From Rodentibacter genomosp. 2 (GTDB lineage: Bacteria; Pseudomonadota; Gammaproteobacteria; Enterobacterales; Pasteurellaceae), in NCBI GenBank assembly GCA_001999425.1, contig MLHP01000001.1:1-51393 (forward strand): DNA of 51,393 bases, read 5' to 3'. Positions 31,725 to 43,559 of this stretch are shown piece after piece. The translations under genes were made by a program, and so were the position numbers. Below the pieces are notes generated by a model. That model saw nothing but the letters and a program-made list of their open reading frames with translations, ran no database searches and was not told where the DNA came from. How positions within the stretch are numbered: position 1 is the first letter of the stretch; every line of letters begins with the position of its first letter.

Positions 31725-32101
31725 TTATTCACATTACAGTTACTTGGTAGAACTTTGTCTAACTATTTGAATTATAAAGAATTAAAGTAACTATAAAATC
31801 TCGTCTAGCGGATTGGGAAAAGTTATACCGCCTTTTGAATTTTCTCAATCACAATTTTATCCACAGAAATATTGGATAATCTTCAGGAGAGGCAGAAATT
31901 TCAGCTGACAATTACTTACTTGGGGATAATGAATAGTTTTCAACCGCACTTTGATGAAATAAAGTGCGGATCCTTTTTTAAAAGGATCTTAGCAAAAAAT
32001 TTTGCTAGAGTGAGAGGATCCAAAGGAGATAAAAGCCTCTTGTAATTTTTCACACAGATTTATTGTGGATTATGATTGAGTTAATCACAATGTTATCCAC
32101 A
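31725..32101. other. DnaA-box cluster with AT-rich GATC region (oriC-like or DnaA-control site)
   Basis: The gene-free stretch 31707-32213 holds four exact matches to the DnaA-box consensus TTWTNCACA on the plus strand: 31725 (TTATTCACA), 31857 (TTATCCACA), 32046 (TTTTTCACA) and 32093 (TTATCCACA). Two one-mismatch sites lie at 32064-32072 (reverse, TAATCCACA) and 32081 (TTAATCACA). Between them, 31968-32005 is AT-rich and built on GATC (GGATCC, T6, AAAAGGATCTT, AAAAAATTTTGC), like the GATC-headed 13-mers of enterobacterial unwinding elements; a third GATC is at 32018. This is what oriC, or a smaller DnaA-titrating or reactivating site, looks like. Flanking genes (ampD, rppH) are not the usual oriC neighbours, which tempers the call. 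Confidence 0.5.
31942..31969. repeat. Opposed uptake-signal pair in the ampD-rppH gap
   Basis: AACCGCACTTT and AAAGTGCGGAT form a hairpin directly beside the GATC-rich stretch. It may be the ampD terminator; no strong T run follows until after the GGATCC. Confidence 0.5.
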
Positions 32102-32213
32102 ATCCGAAAACTGTCTGAGGAATGACCGCACTTTTGCTGCTTTGGTTGATAAAAACACGGATTTATGGAACAATTCGCAGATTATTTTTGTAAAAATTTA
32201 AGGTAAAACGATA

Positions 32214-32795
32214 GTGATCGATTTTGATGGCTACCGTCCAAATGTGGGAATTGTGATTTGCAATCGAAAAGGACAGGTGCTTTGGGCGAAACGCTATGGG
32301 CAGAATTCTTGGCAGTTCCCACAAGGCGGCATTAATGATAATGAAAGTGCCGAGCAAGCGATGTATCGCGAATTATATGAAGAAGTGGGATTACAGCCGA
32401 AAGATGTACGCATCTTATCTGTGTCGAAACATTGGCTGCGTTATAAATTACCAAAGCGTTTGTTGCGTTATGACAGTAAGCCGGTGTGCATCGGACAAAA
32501 ACAGCGTTGGTTTTTATTACAGTTGGTTTCTGATGAAAAAAATATCAATATGCAAACGACGAAATCCCCTGAATTTGATGGTTGGCGTTGGGTAAGTTTT
32601 TGGTATCCCGTACGCCAAGTTGTATCGTTTAAGAAAGAGGTGTATCGTCGGGCGATGAAAGAATTCGCGGCTTTTTTATTTTCCAATGAAAAAGATAAAT
32701 CGGTAGATCAATCGGAACGAGAACAAAAATTCACACCTTCGCGTAAACCCCATTATTCAAAACATTCCAAACGTTCATTTAATAAAAGAGGTTAG
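32214..32795 (+). CDS. rppH: RNA pyrophosphohydrolase RppH
   Basis: RppH removes pyrophosphate from mRNA 5' ends, triggering RNase E decay. The 193-residue Nudix protein starts with GTG ([17 protein letters not shown]), the family start. It has SWQFPQGGI and a full GX5EX7REUXEEXGU Nudix box at about residues 38-60. The C-terminus is basic, [10 protein letters not shown]. Confidence 0.95.
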   Translation: MIDFDGYRPNVGIVICNRKGQVLWAKRYGQNSWQFPQGGINDNESAEQAMYRELYEEVGLQPKDVRILSVSKHWLRYKLPKRLLRYDSKPVCIGQKQRWFLLQLVSDEKNINMQTTKSPEFDGWRWVSFWYPVRQVVSFKKEVYRRAMKEFAAFLFSNEKDKSVDQSEREQKFTPSRKPHYSKHSKRSFNKRG

Positions 32796-32798
32796 ACT

Positions 32799-33596
32799 AT
32801 GCTGGCTTTTATTGTAATTTGCCTGTTAGTTGGCGCCCTTGTAGGGTTTCTTGCCGGCTTATTCGGTATTGGCGGGGGCTTGGTGATCGTGCCTGTATTG
32901 GTTTATTTGTTGCCAATGATGGGGGTACCTGAACCGTTGCTGATGTCAACTGCACTTGGCACTTCTTTTGCAACTATTGTGATTACAGGATTTTCTTCGG
33001 CACAACGTCATCATAAATTAGGCAATATTGTGTGGGAGGCAGTAAAAATTCTCGCTCCTGTGATTATGGTTACGGTCTTTATTTCCGGTTTATTCATCGG
33101 CAAATTAGATCGCGACATTGCCGCTAAGATATTTGCTTGTCTTGTGGTTTATTTAGCCGTAAAAATGGTCATTTCTATCAAACCGAAAGCAACGGAATCG
33201 ACAAAAACACTGACAACAAAATCCTCCATTATTGGCGGTATTTTGATCGGTATGGCATCCAGTGCGGCAGGTATTGGCGGTGGTGGTTTTATCGTACCGT
33301 TTTTAAATTCACGCGGAATCGACATGAAAAAAGCGATCGGATCCTCCGCTTTTTGCGGTATGTTACTTGGTCTATCCGGTATGTTGAGTTTTATAGTAAG
33401 TGGTTGGGATAATCCTGCTATGCCCGATTATTCTTTGGGGTATATTTATTTGCCCGCAGTATTTGGCATTACCGCTACCTCATTTTTCACCTCAAAATTA
33501 GGCGCAACGGCAACCGCGAAATTACCGGTGTCAATGTTGAAAAAAGGCTTTGCATTGTTATTAATTGTCATCGCCATTGATATGTTTCTGAAATAA
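32799..33596 (+). CDS. TSUP (TauE/SafE) family sulfite/anion exporter
   Basis: This 265-residue membrane protein has about eight segments and two copies of the family repeat: GLFGIGGGLVIVPVL near the N-terminus and SAAGIGGGGFIVPFL in the middle. The substrate is probably an organosulfur anion or sulfite by family. Starts 3 bases after rppH, 9 bases before lgt: likely one operon, as in H. influenzae. Confidence 0.88.
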   Translation: MLAFIVICLLVGALVGFLAGLFGIGGGLVIVPVLVYLLPMMGVPEPLLMSTALGTSFATIVITGFSSAQRHHKLGNIVWEAVKILAPVIMVTVFISGLFIGKLDRDIAAKIFACLVVYLAVKMVISIKPKATESTKTLTTKSSIIGGILIGMASSAAGIGGGGFIVPFLNSRGIDMKKAIGSSAFCGMLLGLSGMLSFIVSGWDNPAMPDYSLGYIYLPAVFGITATSFFTSKLGATATAKLPVSMLKKGFALLLIVIAIDMFLK

Positions 33597-33605
33597 AGGA
33601 AAATT

Positions 33606-34409
33606 ATGAATCAATATCTACTCCTTCCCCATTTTGATCCGAGCATTTTCACCTTTGGTGATAGTAATATCGGCTTGCGTTGGTACGGTTTAATGTATTT
33701 GCTTGGCTTTGTATTTGCCCGTTGGCTTGCCGTGAGACGCGCGAATCAACCCAATAGCGGTTGGACGGTTGAACAAGTGGATACCTTACTTTTCAACGGT
33801 TTTATGGGCGTATTTTTAGGTGGGCGTATTGGTGATGTGTTCTTCTATCATCTTGATCATTTCTTACAGGATCCGCTTTATTTATTCCGAGTATGGGAAG
33901 GGGGAATGTCGTTCCATGGCGGGTTAATTGGGGTGATTGTTGCGATGATTTGGACTTCCCATTCGCAAAAGCGCCCGTTTTGGGTAACGGCAGATTTTAT
34001 GGCGCCATTGATTCCATTCGGTTTGGGTTTAGGGCGTATTGGCAATTTTATTAACCTTGAACTTTGGGGACGTGAAACTGATGTGCCTTGGGCGATGATT
34101 TTCCCGAATGATCCGCTTTTACTGCCACGCCACCCTTCACAGCTTTATGAAGCCTTTTTAGAAGGGTTAGTGTTATTTACCATCCTTAACTTTTTCATTA
34201 AAAAACCGCGTCCGGCAGGATCGGTTTCCGGTCTATTTTTAATCGGCTATGGTGTATTCCGTTTTGTCGTGGAATATGTGCGTGAACCGGAGGTTGAATC
34301 ATTCCTAGGGATTATGACCCGTGGTCAAGCCTTGTGTTTACCAATGATTATTGGCGGCGGTTTGATTATGTTATGGGCTTATACCCGCAAAAGTGCGGTG
34401 AAAAATTAA
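33606..34409 (+). CDS. lgt: Prolipoprotein diacylglyceryl transferase
   Basis: Lgt adds diacylglycerol to the lipobox Cys in the inner membrane. The 267-residue multi-pass protein shows [44 protein letters not shown] and [12 protein letters not shown]. The last codons (SAVKN) are written through an uptake signal. Confidence 0.96.
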   Translation: MNQYLLLPHFDPSIFTFGDSNIGLRWYGLMYLLGFVFARWLAVRRANQPNSGWTVEQVDTLLFNGFMGVFLGGRIGDVFFYHLDHFLQDPLYLFRVWEGGMSFHGGLIGVIVAMIWTSHSQKRPFWVTADFMAPLIPFGLGLGRIGNFINLELWGRETDVPWAMIFPNDPLLLPRHPSQLYEAFLEGLVLFTILNFFIKKPRPAGSVSGLFLIGYGVFRFVVEYVREPEVESFLGIMTRGQALCLPMIIGGGLIMLWAYTRKSAVKN

Positions 34410-34418
34410 GGAGTTTTT

Positions 34419-35270
34419 ATGAAACAATATCTTGAGCTTTGCCGTCGAATTATTGATGAAGGCGAATGGATCGCCAATAAACGCACGGGCAAACGTTGTC
34501 TAACGGTGATTAATGCCGATTTGGAGTATGATGTGGCGAATAACCAATTTCCGCTTATCACGACTCGTAAAAGTTATTGGAAAGCCGCGATTGCAGAATT
34601 TTTAGGTTACATTCGGGGCTATGATAATGCGGCGGACTTCCGCAAACTGGGTACCAAAACGTGGGATGCCAATGCTAATGACAATGCGGCTTGGTTGGCG
34701 AATCCTCACCGTAAAGGCACTGATGATATGGGGCGTGTTTACGGTGTTCAGGGCAGATCGTGGCGAAAACCGAACGGAGAAACTGTCGATCAGTTACGTA
34801 AAATTGTGAATAATCTTACTCAAGGCATCGATGATCGTGGTGAAATTATGGCGTTTTTCAATCCGGGTGAGATTGAGCTTGGTTGCTTGCGCCCTTGTAT
34901 GCATACCCATACTTTTTCCCTTGTCGGTGACACTTTACACCTCACCAGTTACCAACGTTCTTGCGATGTGCCGTTGGGGTTAAATTTCAATCAAATTCAA
35001 GTTTTTACTTTTTTAGCTTTAATGGCACAAATCACCGGAAAGAAAGCAGGCAAAGCCTTCCATAAAATTATTAATGCACACATTTACGAAGATCAACTGG
35101 AATTAATGCGTGATGTCCAATTAAAACGTGAACCGTTCCCGTTACCGAAACTGGAGATAAATCCGGATATTAAAACCTTAGAAGATTTAGAAACTTGGGT
35201 AACGATGGATGATTTCAACGTGATTGGCTATCAATCTCACGAGCCGATTAAGTATCCTTTCTCTGTATAA
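34419..35270 (+). CDS. thyA: Thymidylate synthase
   Basis: ThyA makes dTMP from dUMP with methylene-THF. The 283-residue protein has the catalytic Cys in [18 protein letters not shown], the phosphate Arg region RPCMHTH, and IYEDQLELM. Nine bases follow lgt, a common pair. Confidence 0.97.
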   Translation: MKQYLELCRRIIDEGEWIANKRTGKRCLTVINADLEYDVANNQFPLITTRKSYWKAAIAEFLGYIRGYDNAADFRKLGTKTWDANANDNAAWLANPHRKGTDDMGRVYGVQGRSWRKPNGETVDQLRKIVNNLTQGIDDRGEIMAFFNPGEIELGCLRPCMHTHTFSLVGDTLHLTSYQRSCDVPLGLNFNQIQVFTFLALMAQITGKKAGKAFHKIINAHIYEDQLELMRDVQLKREPFPLPKLEINPDIKTLEDLETWVTMDDFNVIGYQSHEPIKYPFSV

Positions 35271-35774
<504 letters not shown>

Positions 35775-35831
35775 GCTGCACTTTTACCTACTATAAACAT
35801 TTTTTGAATACTTATTTAAGTTATTTTGGAA

Positions 35832-36191
35832 TTACCCTGTTAATCTATAACTTTCTTCCATTAATCGACATAGCTCATCGTCAGGAAAGCCGTTATCCAA
35901 TACAACGGTAATCCAATGTTCCTTGTTCATATGGTAAGCGGGTAGAATATTTTTATTTTGGCGTAAGGCTCCGACTAATTCAGGAATGCACTTAAAATTG
36001 GCAATTTCTACATTTCCTTCCTCGTTTAAACCCAGTTTCATTTTAGGTACGTTTGCAATAAGGGCATACCATTTTGCTCTCATATTGTTATGGCGAAGAA
36101 CGGCATAACTTGGGAACTTTTTCCATAAATATTCAGGTGATGTACCGTATTGTTCGGCAGCGTAGGTCAGTAACATTTCGCGTTGATTCAT
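35832..36191 (-). CDS. MmcQ/YjbR family protein
   Basis: This 119-residue protein has the YjbR fold landmarks: PEYLWKKFPSYAVLRH, KWYALI, NKEHWITVVLDN and the closing SYRLTG. A double-wing DNA-binding-like fold is known for the family; its role is not. Confidence 0.8.
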   Translation of the reverse strand: MNQREMLLTYAAEQYGTSPEYLWKKFPSYAVLRHNNMRAKWYALIANVPKMKLGLNEEGNVEIANFKCIPELVGALRQNKNILPAYHMNKEHWITVVLDNGFPDDELCRLMEESYRLTG

Positions 36192-36270
36192 TACTTCCTC
36201 CTTTAATTAGAATTTACCTAGCGAACCACTAAATGTTCCTATAAAAAAACCATTAAAAATTGACCGCACT

Positions 36271-36933
36271 TTAAACTTGCCAATTAATTTCTTTGATCCC
36301 GTTTTCCCTCAGATAAGCATTGGTTTTGGAAAAATGTCGGCAACCTAAAAAGCCTCGATGTGCTGAAAGGGGAGACGGGTGAGGCGCAGTAAGGACTAGA
36401 TGGCGAGCGCGATCAATCATTTTACCTTTTTTCTGCGCATGGCTACCCCAGAGCAAAAAAACTAAATTTTTACGATGGTTATTAAGCGCCTCAATCACGC
36501 GATCGGTAAAGGTTTCCCAATTTAAATTAGCATGTGAATGAGCAAGTCCCCGCTCAACGGTTAATACGGTATTGAGCAATAAAACACCTTGTTCCGACCA
36601 TTTTACTAAATAACCGTGGGAGGGCATTTGAAAACCCGGAATATCTTGGGTTAATTCTTTGTAGATATTGACAAGGGACGGAGGGATTACCACCTCCGGT
36701 TTGACTGAAAAAGCAAGTCCGTGTGCTTGATTTGGACCGTGGTAAGGATCTTGCCCTAAAATGACCACCTTAACATCTTCAAATGCGGTGTATTTAAATG
36801 CGTTAAACACTTCATCTTGCGGAGGATAAACGGTTTTTCCACTTTGTCTGGCAAGGTGAACTTGTTTTAATGTGTGCTGGAAATAAGGTTGCTCTTTTTC
36901 TTTGCCGATCACATCTGTCCATGTTTTCATCAT
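36271..36933 (-). CDS. ung: Uracil-DNA glycosylase
   Basis: Ung removes uracil from DNA. The 220-residue protein has the catalytic [28 protein letters not shown] and the [13 protein letters not shown] loop. GAGGA precedes two tandem ATGs (36933 and 36930). It is divergent from grcA, the same neighbour as in E. coli. Confidence 0.96.
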   Translation of the reverse strand: MMKTWTDVIGKEKEQPYFQHTLKQVHLARQSGKTVYPPQDEVFNAFKYTAFEDVKVVILGQDPYHGPNQAHGLAFSVKPEVVIPPSLVNIYKELTQDIPGFQMPSHGYLVKWSEQGVLLLNTVLTVERGLAHSHANLNWETFTDRVIEALNNHRKNLVFLLWGSHAQKKGKMIDRARHLVLTAPHPSPLSAHRGFLGCRHFSKTNAYLRENGIKEINWQV

Positions 36934-37054
36934 TGAATCCTCTTTAAATTGAGTTGCCGCATTATAAACTAAGTTATAACCTATGGAACGAGATAATTTA
37001 TTGGTGAAGTGCTAATTTAAAGTTTGTTAATAGATTATGCTACAAGAAAATTTT

Positions 37055-37068
37055 TTGATCTCACTAAA
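37055..37068 (+). promoter_or_regulatory. FNR-like half-conserved site upstream of grcA
   Basis: TTGATCTCACTAAA matches 8 of 10 fixed positions of TTGATnnnnATCAA. Further TTGAT and ATCAA half-sites lie at 37096-37111. GrcA genes are FNR/ArcA-induced in E. coli, so anaerobic control is plausible here. Confidence 0.35.
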
Positions 37069-37179
37069 AATTTGCAAAAAAGCTGCCTATTCTTAATCAA
37101 AAGAATTTGATGTATTAAAATTTTTTGATAAAATTTGCACAGTTTTATGATTATACCCATACCAACTTAGGAGTCTATT

Positions 37180-37563
37180 ATGATTAAAGGTATTCAAATT
37201 ACCCAAGCAGCGAATGACAATTTACTCAACTCATTCTGGTTATTAGACAGCGATACGAACGAAGCACGTTGCTTATGTGCAAAAGGTGATTTCAAGGAAG
37301 ATCAAGTTGTTGCAGTAAGCGAACTTGGTCAAATTGAGTATCGCGAATTACCGGTAAACGTTGCGCCAACCGTAAAAGTAGAAGGTGGCCAACACTTAAA
37401 CGTGAACGTGTTACGTCGCGAAACCTTAGAAGATGCGGTAAACAACCCGGATAAATATCCACAATTAACCATCCGTGTTTCCGGTTACGCAGTACGTTTC
37501 AATTCTTTAACGCCGGAACAACAACGCGATGTCATTACTCGTACTTTCACTGAAAGTCTGTAA
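37180..37563 (+). CDS. grcA: Autonomous glycyl radical cofactor GrcA
   Basis: GrcA replaces the oxygen-damaged C-terminus of pyruvate formate-lyase. The 127-residue protein ends with the glycyl radical motif [20 protein letters not shown], like the PflB tail. AGGAG lies ahead of the ATG. An intrinsic terminator follows. Confidence 0.96.
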   Translation: MIKGIQITQAANDNLLNSFWLLDSDTNEARCLCAKGDFKEDQVVAVSELGQIEYRELPVNVAPTVKVEGGQHLNVNVLRRETLEDAVNNPDKYPQLTIRVSGYAVRFNSLTPEQQRDVITRTFTESL

Positions 37564-37581
37564 TTGAAAGATTAAAGAGAA

Positions 37582-37609
37582 GCCCCGATTTTGTCGGGGT
37601 TTTGTTTTT
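37582..37609 (+). terminator. Intrinsic terminator of grcA
   Basis: GCCCCGA, TTTTG, TCGGGGT followed by TTTGTTTTT. Confidence 0.88.
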
Positions 37610-37723
37610 CTAAAACTCAGAAAAAATCCACCGCACTTTCCTTTCTTCCCTAGCGGTTTTTGTGCTTTTCAGGTACAATCCGCCAGTTAAATTTGATGAT
37701 TTTTTGAGAAAACCAAAACTTTT

Positions 37724-39520
37724 ATGAAGAATATTCGTAACTTTTCTATTATTGCCCATATTGACCATGGTAAATCAACCCTTTCTGATCGTTTGATTCA
37801 AACCTGTGGCGGTCTTTCAGATCGTGAAATGGAAGCGCAAGTGTTGGATTCAATGGATCTTGAACGTGAGCGCGGTATCACTATTAAAGCTCAAAGCGTA
37901 ACGTTAAATTACAAAGCCAAAGATGGAGAAACCTATCAATTAAACTTTATTGATACGCCGGGACATGTGGATTTTTCCTATGAAGTTTCCCGTTCCCTTG
38001 CCGCTTGTGAAGGTGCATTGTTAGTGGTGGACGCAGGGCAAGGGGTAGAAGCACAAACGCTAGCGAACTGTTATACCGCCATTGAGATGAATCTAGAGGT
38101 TGTGCCGATTTTAAATAAAATTGATTTACCGGCAGCAGATCCTGAGCGGGTTGCCGAAGAAATTGAAGATATTGTAGGTATTGACGCGATGGAAGCGGTA
38201 CGTTGTTCCGCAAAAACCGGACAGGGCATTGAAGACGTATTAGAAGAAATTGTGGCGAAAATCCCTGCACCTGAGGGCGATCCGAATGCGCCGTTACAAG
38301 CCTTGATTATTGATTCTTGGTTTGATAACTATCTTGGCGTGGTTTCGTTAGTACGGATAAAAAACGGCGTGTTACGTAAAGGCGATAAAATTAAAGTGAT
38401 GTCCACCGGGCAGGCTTATAATGTGGATCGCCTTGGTATTTTCACACCAAAGCAAGTGGACACGACGGTATTAAATTGTGGCGAAGTAGGTTGGGTCGTT
38501 TGTGCGATTAAAGATATTTTAGGTGCACCGGTGGGGGATACATTAACTCATCAGCATAACCCGGCAAGTAGTGTTTTACCCGGCTTTAAAAAAGTAAAAC
38601 CTCAAGTTTACGCCGGTTTGTTTCCTGTCAGCTCGGACGATTATGAGGCGTTTCGTGATGCGCTGGGTAAATTAAGCCTCAATGATGCCTCATTATTCTA
38701 TGAGCCGGAAAATTCAACCGCACTTGGCTTTGGTTTCCGTTGTGGCTTCTTGGGGCTTCTTCATATGGAGATCATTCAAGAACGCTTAGAACGGGAGTAT
38801 GATCTCGATTTAATCACGACGGCACCGACGGTAATTTATGAAGTTGAAATGAGCAATGGCGAAGTGATTTATGTAGATAGTCCGGCTAAATTACCGCCAC
38901 TTAATAATATTTCAGAAATTCGTGAACCGATTGCAGAGTGTAATATGCTCGTGCCACAAGAGTACTTAGGAAATGTTATTACGCTATGCGTGGAAAAACG
39001 TGGTGTACAAACCAATATGGTCTATCACGGTAATCAAATTGCATTGACTTATGAGATCCCAATGGGTGAAGTGGTGTTGGATTTCTTCGATCGTCTAAAA
39101 TCAACCTCTCGCGGTTATGCTTCGTTGGATTATGGTTTTAAACGTTTCCAAGTGGCAGATATGGTGCGTGTCGATATTATGATCAATAGTGAGCGTGTAG
39201 ATGCGTTAGCGTTAATTGTACACAAAGATAATGCGCAATATCGTGGTCGTGAATTAGTGGAAAAAATGCGTGAGCTGATTCCTCGCCAACAATTTGATAT
39301 TGCTATTCAAGCCGCTATCGGTAACCATATTATTGCACGTTCAACGGTGAAACAATTACGTAAAAACGTGCTGGCGAAATGTTATGGTGGTGATGTGAGC
39401 CGTAAGAAAAAACTTTTACAGAAACAAAAAGAAGGTAAAAAACGAATGAAATCCTTAGGTAATGTAGAAGTACCGCAAGAGGCATTTTTAGCAATTTTAC
39501 ACGTAGGTAAGGATAAATAA
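37724..39520 (+). CDS. lepA: Elongation factor 4 (LepA)
   Basis: This 598-residue translational GTPase acts on stalled ribosomes or in initiation-complex assembly. It has P-loop [36 protein letters not shown] and the LepA C-terminal domain ([18 protein letters not shown]). First gene of lepA-lepB-rnc-era. Confidence 0.97.
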   Translation: MKNIRNFSIIAHIDHGKSTLSDRLIQTCGGLSDREMEAQVLDSMDLERERGITIKAQSVTLNYKAKDGETYQLNFIDTPGHVDFSYEVSRSLAACEGALLVVDAGQGVEAQTLANCYTAIEMNLEVVPILNKIDLPAADPERVAEEIEDIVGIDAMEAVRCSAKTGQGIEDVLEEIVAKIPAPEGDPNAPLQALIIDSWFDNYLGVVSLVRIKNGVLRKGDKIKVMSTGQAYNVDRLGIFTPKQVDTTVLNCGEVGWVVCAIKDILGAPVGDTLTHQHNPASSVLPGFKKVKPQVYAGLFPVSSDDYEAFRDALGKLSLNDASLFYEPENSTALGFGFRCGFLGLLHMEIIQERLEREYDLDLITTAPTVIYEVEMSNGEVIYVDSPAKLPPLNNISEIREPIAECNMLVPQEYLGNVITLCVEKRGVQTNMVYHGNQIALTYEIPMGEVVLDFFDRLKSTSRGYASLDYGFKRFQVADMVRVDIMINSERVDALALIVHKDNAQYRGRELVEKMRELIPRQQFDIAIQAAIGNHIIARSTVKQLRKNVLAKCYGGDVSRKKKLLQKQKEGKKRMKSLGNVEVPQEAFLAILHVGKDK

Positions 39521-39528
39521 GGAAAGCT

Positions 39529-40578
39529 ATGTCGAATTTATTTTTCATCATTTTACTGGTAGTGGGTTTTGGTATTTGGAAAGGCTTGGATTATTTCCAG
39601 CTGCCGAACACATTTGGTATTTTATTGTTAATTTTGACAACGGTTTCGGGCGTACTATGGTGTTATCATCGTTTTGTTGTTGTGCCGAAACGTCAACGTA
39701 AAATTGCACGTGCCGAGCAGCGTTCCGGTCAGGCATTAACGGATGAAGAAAAAGCAAAAATCGAACCGATCTCAGAAGGTTCGGAGTTTTTGTCTTCATT
39801 ATTTCCTGTACTTGCAGTGGTATTCTTTGTACGTTCGTTTTTATTTGAACCTTTCCAAATCCCTTCCGGTTCAATGGAATCAACATTGCGTGTCGGTGAT
39901 TTTCTGGTAGTGAATAAATATGCTTATGGCGTGAAAGATCCGATTTTCCAAAATACGATTATTGAAGGCAGTAAACCGCAACGTGGTGATGTTATCGTAT
40001 TTAAAGCGCCGGAACAAGCCTTACTTCGTACCGGATTGGGGGCTACCCGTGCGGCTTATGCGGAAAATTTGGCGTTAACCTCAAAAAATAATATGTCTGG
40101 TGTGGATTATATTAAACGTATTGTAGGGCAAGGCGGAGACCGTGTCATTTTCGATATGGATCAAAAAACATTGAAGATTGTGTATGGTAAAGAAGGCAAA
40201 CCTTGCGAAGTAAATTGTGAAATTAAAGCATTTGAATATAGTCAAAATCCAACTAATCCGGCATTTCCGAATGAATTGGAATTGACAGAAAAAGGAGATG
40301 TGGTACACAACGTGTTGATTAGTCCGCATCGCCGTTATAGCGGCCCTGAGTTTTATCCGCAAGAGGGCAATCCGATCGCAGAATGGGTCGTACCGGAAGG
40401 GCAATATTTTGTCATGGGTGATAATCGCGATCACAGTGATGATAGTCGTTTTTGGGGATTTGTACCGGAAAAAAATATTGTCGGTAAAGCCACTTATATT
40501 TGGATGAGTCTGGAAAAAGAACCAAACGAATGGCCAACAGGCTTGCGTTTTGAACGTTTCTTTACAGCAATTAAATAA
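39529..40578 (+). CDS. lepB: Signal peptidase I
   Basis: LepB cleaves Sec and Tat signal peptides at the inner membrane. The 349-residue protein has two N-terminal membrane segments, the catalytic Ser in [14 protein letters not shown], the Lys region [11 protein letters not shown], and [15 protein letters not shown]. Starts 9 bases after lepA. Confidence 0.96.
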   Translation: MSNLFFIILLVVGFGIWKGLDYFQLPNTFGILLLILTTVSGVLWCYHRFVVVPKRQRKIARAEQRSGQALTDEEKAKIEPISEGSEFLSSLFPVLAVVFFVRSFLFEPFQIPSGSMESTLRVGDFLVVNKYAYGVKDPIFQNTIIEGSKPQRGDVIVFKAPEQALLRTGLGATRAAYAENLALTSKNNMSGVDYIKRIVGQGGDRVIFDMDQKTLKIVYGKEGKPCEVNCEIKAFEYSQNPTNPAFPNELELTEKGDVVHNVLISPHRRYSGPEFYPQEGNPIAEWVVPEGQYFVMGDNRDHSDDSRFWGFVPEKNIVGKATYIWMSLEKEPNEWPTGLRFERFFTAIK

Positions 40579-40579
40579 G

Positions 40580-41263
40580 ATGAATCATTTAGATAGATTA
40601 GAGCGAAAAATCGGTTACCAATTTAAGGATATCTCGCTCCTAAAATTGGCACTAACACATCGAAGTGCTGCCACAAAACACAATGAACGCCTAGAGTTTC
40701 TAGGCGATTCCATCCTCAATTTCACCATTGCCGAAGCCTTGTATCATCAGTTTCCTCGTTGTAATGAAGGTGAATTGAGCCGTATGCGTGCGACATTAGT
40801 AAGGGAAAAGACACTGGCAATGTTAGCGCGTCAGTTTGAACTGGGGGAATATATGTCTCTTGGTTCCGGTGAATTAAAGAGCGGAGGTTTTCGCCGTGAA
40901 TCAATCCTTGCGGACTGCGTGGAAGCTATCATTGGCGCCATGTCGTTGGATCAAGGCATTATTCTCACGACACAAGTGATTCGAACTTGGTATCACACTC
41001 TGTTGGCAGAAATCAAACCGGGTGACAATCAAAAAGACGCGAAAACCCGCCTACAAGAATATTTACAAGGTAAAGGGCTGGCATTACCAAGTTATGAAGT
41101 CATTAATATTCAAGGTGAACCCCATTGCCAAACTTTCACCGTTGAATGCAAAGTGAAAAATGTGGCTAAAATTGACCGCACTTTTGTAGCGAAAGGAGCA
41201 AGCCGACGTAAAGCAGAACAGGCCGCGGCAGAACAAATTTTACAAGAACTGGAAATCAAATGA
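40580..41263 (+). CDS. rnc: Ribonuclease III
   Basis: This 227-residue double-strand RNA nuclease has the signature [11 protein letters not shown] and metal residues to DCVEAIIGA, followed by a dsRNA-binding domain ([12 protein letters not shown] to [15 protein letters not shown]). The start at MNHLDRLER is one base past the lepB stop; a frame starting 30 bases earlier overlaps lepB. Confidence 0.95.
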   Translation: MNHLDRLERKIGYQFKDISLLKLALTHRSAATKHNERLEFLGDSILNFTIAEALYHQFPRCNEGELSRMRATLVREKTLAMLARQFELGEYMSLGSGELKSGGFRRESILADCVEAIIGAMSLDQGIILTTQVIRTWYHTLLAEIKPGDNQKDAKTRLQEYLQGKGLALPSYEVINIQGEPHCQTFTVECKVKNVAKIDRTFVAKGASRRKAEQAAAEQILQELEIK

Positions 41264-42168
41264 CCGAACAATTTAATAAAACCTATTGTGGCTTTATCGC
41301 CATTGTAGGTCGCCCGAATGTAGGTAAATCAACACTCTTAAATAAAATTTTAGGGCAGAAAATCTCAATTACTTCACGTAAAGCCCAAACTACCCGTCAC
41401 CGTATTGTGGGGATCAAAACAGAAGGGGCTTATCAAGAAATTTATGTGGATACCCCGGGGCTTCACATTGAAGAAAAACGTGCTATCAATCGTTTAATGA
41501 ACCGTTCGGCGAGTAGTGCCATTGGCGATGTAGATCTTATCATTTTTGTGGTGGACGGCACCCATTGGAATGCCGATGATGAAATGGTGTTAAACAAACT
41601 TCGCAATGCAAAAGCACCGGTAGTATTGGCAATTAATAAGGTGGATAACATCAAAAATAAAGATGATTTATTGCCGTTTATCACTGAATTAAGCGGTAAA
41701 TTTGATTTTGCCCATATCGTACCGATTTCTGCACAACGTGGTAATAATGTTGGTGAACTTGAAAAAATTGTGCGAGCCTCCTTACGTGAAGGTGTGCATC
41801 ATTTTCCTGAAGATTATGTCACAGATCGCTCGCAACGTTTTATGGCATCGGAAATTATCCGTGAAAAATTGATGCGTTTTACCGGCGAAGAACTGCCTTA
41901 TTCGGTCACTGTTGAAATTGAACAATTTAAACTCAATGAACGCGGCACTTATGAAATCAATGGATTGATTTTGGTTGAACGTGAAGGACAAAAGAAAATG
42001 GTGATTGGCGCACAGGGGCAAAAAATTAAAACCATTGGTATAGAAGCCCGTGCGGATATGGAGCGTTTATTTGATAACAAAGTTCATCTCGAACTTTGGG
42101 TAAAAGTGAAGTCCGGCTGGGCGGATGATGAACGTGCATTACGTAGCCTAGGCTATATGGACGAATAA
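41260..42168 (+). CDS. era: GTPase Era
   Basis: Era binds 16S rRNA and helps 30S maturation. The 302-residue protein has [34 protein letters not shown] and a C-terminal KH domain ([13 protein letters not shown]). Overlaps rnc as ATGA. Confidence 0.97.
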   Translation: MTEQFNKTYCGFIAIVGRPNVGKSTLLNKILGQKISITSRKAQTTRHRIVGIKTEGAYQEIYVDTPGLHIEEKRAINRLMNRSASSAIGDVDLIIFVVDGTHWNADDEMVLNKLRNAKAPVVLAINKVDNIKNKDDLLPFITELSGKFDFAHIVPISAQRGNNVGELEKIVRASLREGVHHFPEDYVTDRSQRFMASEIIREKLMRFTGEELPYSVTVEIEQFKLNERGTYEINGLILVEREGQKKMVIGAQGQKIKTIGIEARADMERLFDNKVHLELWVKVKSGWADDERALRSLGYMDE

Positions 42169-42249
42169 AAGTGCGGTTTATTTTCAGTCGGTTTTATGAT
42201 GTAGAAAGCCGGTATTATGTCGCAGTGACTGAATGATTTAGGCGTTATT

Positions 42250-42332
42250 TGTAGGGACACACTGCGTGTGTCCGTTATAGAATCAAATTATTTCAATATG
42301 TTATAAGCGGACACACGCAGTGTGTCCCTACA
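42250..42332. repeat. 83-base nested inverted repeat between era and the HI0933-like gene
   Basis: The left arm (42250-42274, TGTAGGGACACACTGCGTGT onward) and right arm (42308-42332) are exact reverse complements over about 25 bases. Each arm is itself a palindrome, GGACACAC-TGC-GTGTGTCC. The 33-base centre is AT-rich. Placement between converging genes suggests a bidirectional terminator. The structure resembles a REP/MITE-like dispersed element. Confidence 0.85.
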
Positions 42333-42347
42333 TTTTTCATATTTATC

Positions 42348-43559
42348 TTAATTCTCTTTTTCCCCTATTCCAGATGCACAAGCATAAGCGGAACTCCACG
42401 CCCATTGGAAATTATAGCCGCCAAGCCAACCGGCAACATCCAATACCTCGCCGATAAAATATAACCCTTTTATTTGCTGACTTTCCATGGTTTTGGAAGA
42501 AATATGATGCGTGTCCACCCCACCCATGGTGACTTCCGCTGTGCGATAACCTTCCGTTCCATTTGGTACAAATTGCCAATGATGAACTAAATCCAACAGA
42601 TTTTTTAACCGCACTTTGTTGAGATGAGCGATTGTTTCATCCTGAATAAAACCTTGTTCAAGCCAAAGCTCGACTAATTTTTTCGGAAGTAATCTCGTCA
42701 GCACGGTTTTTAACATAAGTTTTGGGGATTGTTGCTTGGTTTGATGGATTTCTTCTTGCAGATCCTGTGTTGGCAATAAATCAATTTCCACACCTTCATT
42801 CGGTCGCCAATAATTAGAGATTTGTAATACGGCGGGGCCGGAAATACCACGATGAGTGAAAAGTAATTGATTGTGAAAGGATTTTCCACATTCCGCAGTG
42901 ATCGTGACCGGTAGGCTAATGCCTGAAAGAGCGGTCAAAAATCGATCGGTTTCCCGATAAGTGAAAGGCACAAGGCTGGCTCGTGGTGGAATGACATTAA
43001 TCCCGAATTGTTCCGCCAGTTTATAACCAAAGGGGGTTGCCCCTAAGCCGGGCATTGAAAGTCCGCCGGTTGCGATAACCAAATTTCTACATTGCCATTG
43101 AACTGAATTTACCTGCAAAATGAACCGCACTTTCTCATCATTTTCAACCCGTTCGACTTGCGATATTTCATTGCGTAAGTGTATCTTTACTTGGTATTTC
43201 TTACATTCGTTTGCCAACATTTCTACAATGTTTTCCGCTCCTTCATCACAAAAAAGCTGTCCAAGCTCTTTTTCGTGATAAGCAATACCGTATTCTGCAA
43301 CCATTGAGATAAAATCCCAGTTGGTATAACGGGCAAGGGCTGATTTGACAAAATGAGGATTTTGCGAGAGATAGTGAGCAGGGGTGACATCAAGGTTGGT
43401 AAAATTGCAAAAACCACCGCCGGACATTAAAATTTTTCGTCCAATTTTTTTACCATTATCCAGCACGGTGACTTCTTTGCCTAATTTTCCTAATTGTGCC
43501 GCACAAAATAAGCCGGCTGCACCGGCACCGATAATCAGGGTTTCGCAATAATGGCTCAC
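42348..43559 (-). CDS. FAD-dependent oxidoreductase, HI0933/BaiN family
   Basis: This 403-residue flavoprotein has the dinucleotide motif TLIIGAGAAGLFCAAQLG, KILMSGGGFCNFTN, and the C-terminal GLYFIGEVLDVAGWLGGYNFQWAWSSA. It starts with GTG overlapping the nrfFG stop (GTGA). Function unproven; the family reduces flavin-bound ring compounds in some members. Confidence 0.88.
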   Translation of the reverse strand: MSHYCETLIIGAGAAGLFCAAQLGKLGKEVTVLDNGKKIGRKILMSGGGFCNFTNLDVTPAHYLSQNPHFVKSALARYTNWDFISMVAEYGIAYHEKELGQLFCDEGAENIVEMLANECKKYQVKIHLRNEISQVERVENDEKVRFILQVNSVQWQCRNLVIATGGLSMPGLGATPFGYKLAEQFGINVIPPRASLVPFTYRETDRFLTALSGISLPVTITAECGKSFHNQLLFTHRGISGPAVLQISNYWRPNEGVEIDLLPTQDLQEEIHQTKQQSPKLMLKTVLTRLLPKKLVELWLEQGFIQDETIAHLNKVRLKNLLDLVHHWQFVPNGTEGYRTAEVTMGGVDTHHISSKTMESQQIKGLYFIGEVLDVAGWLGGYNFQWAWSSAYACASGIGEKEN

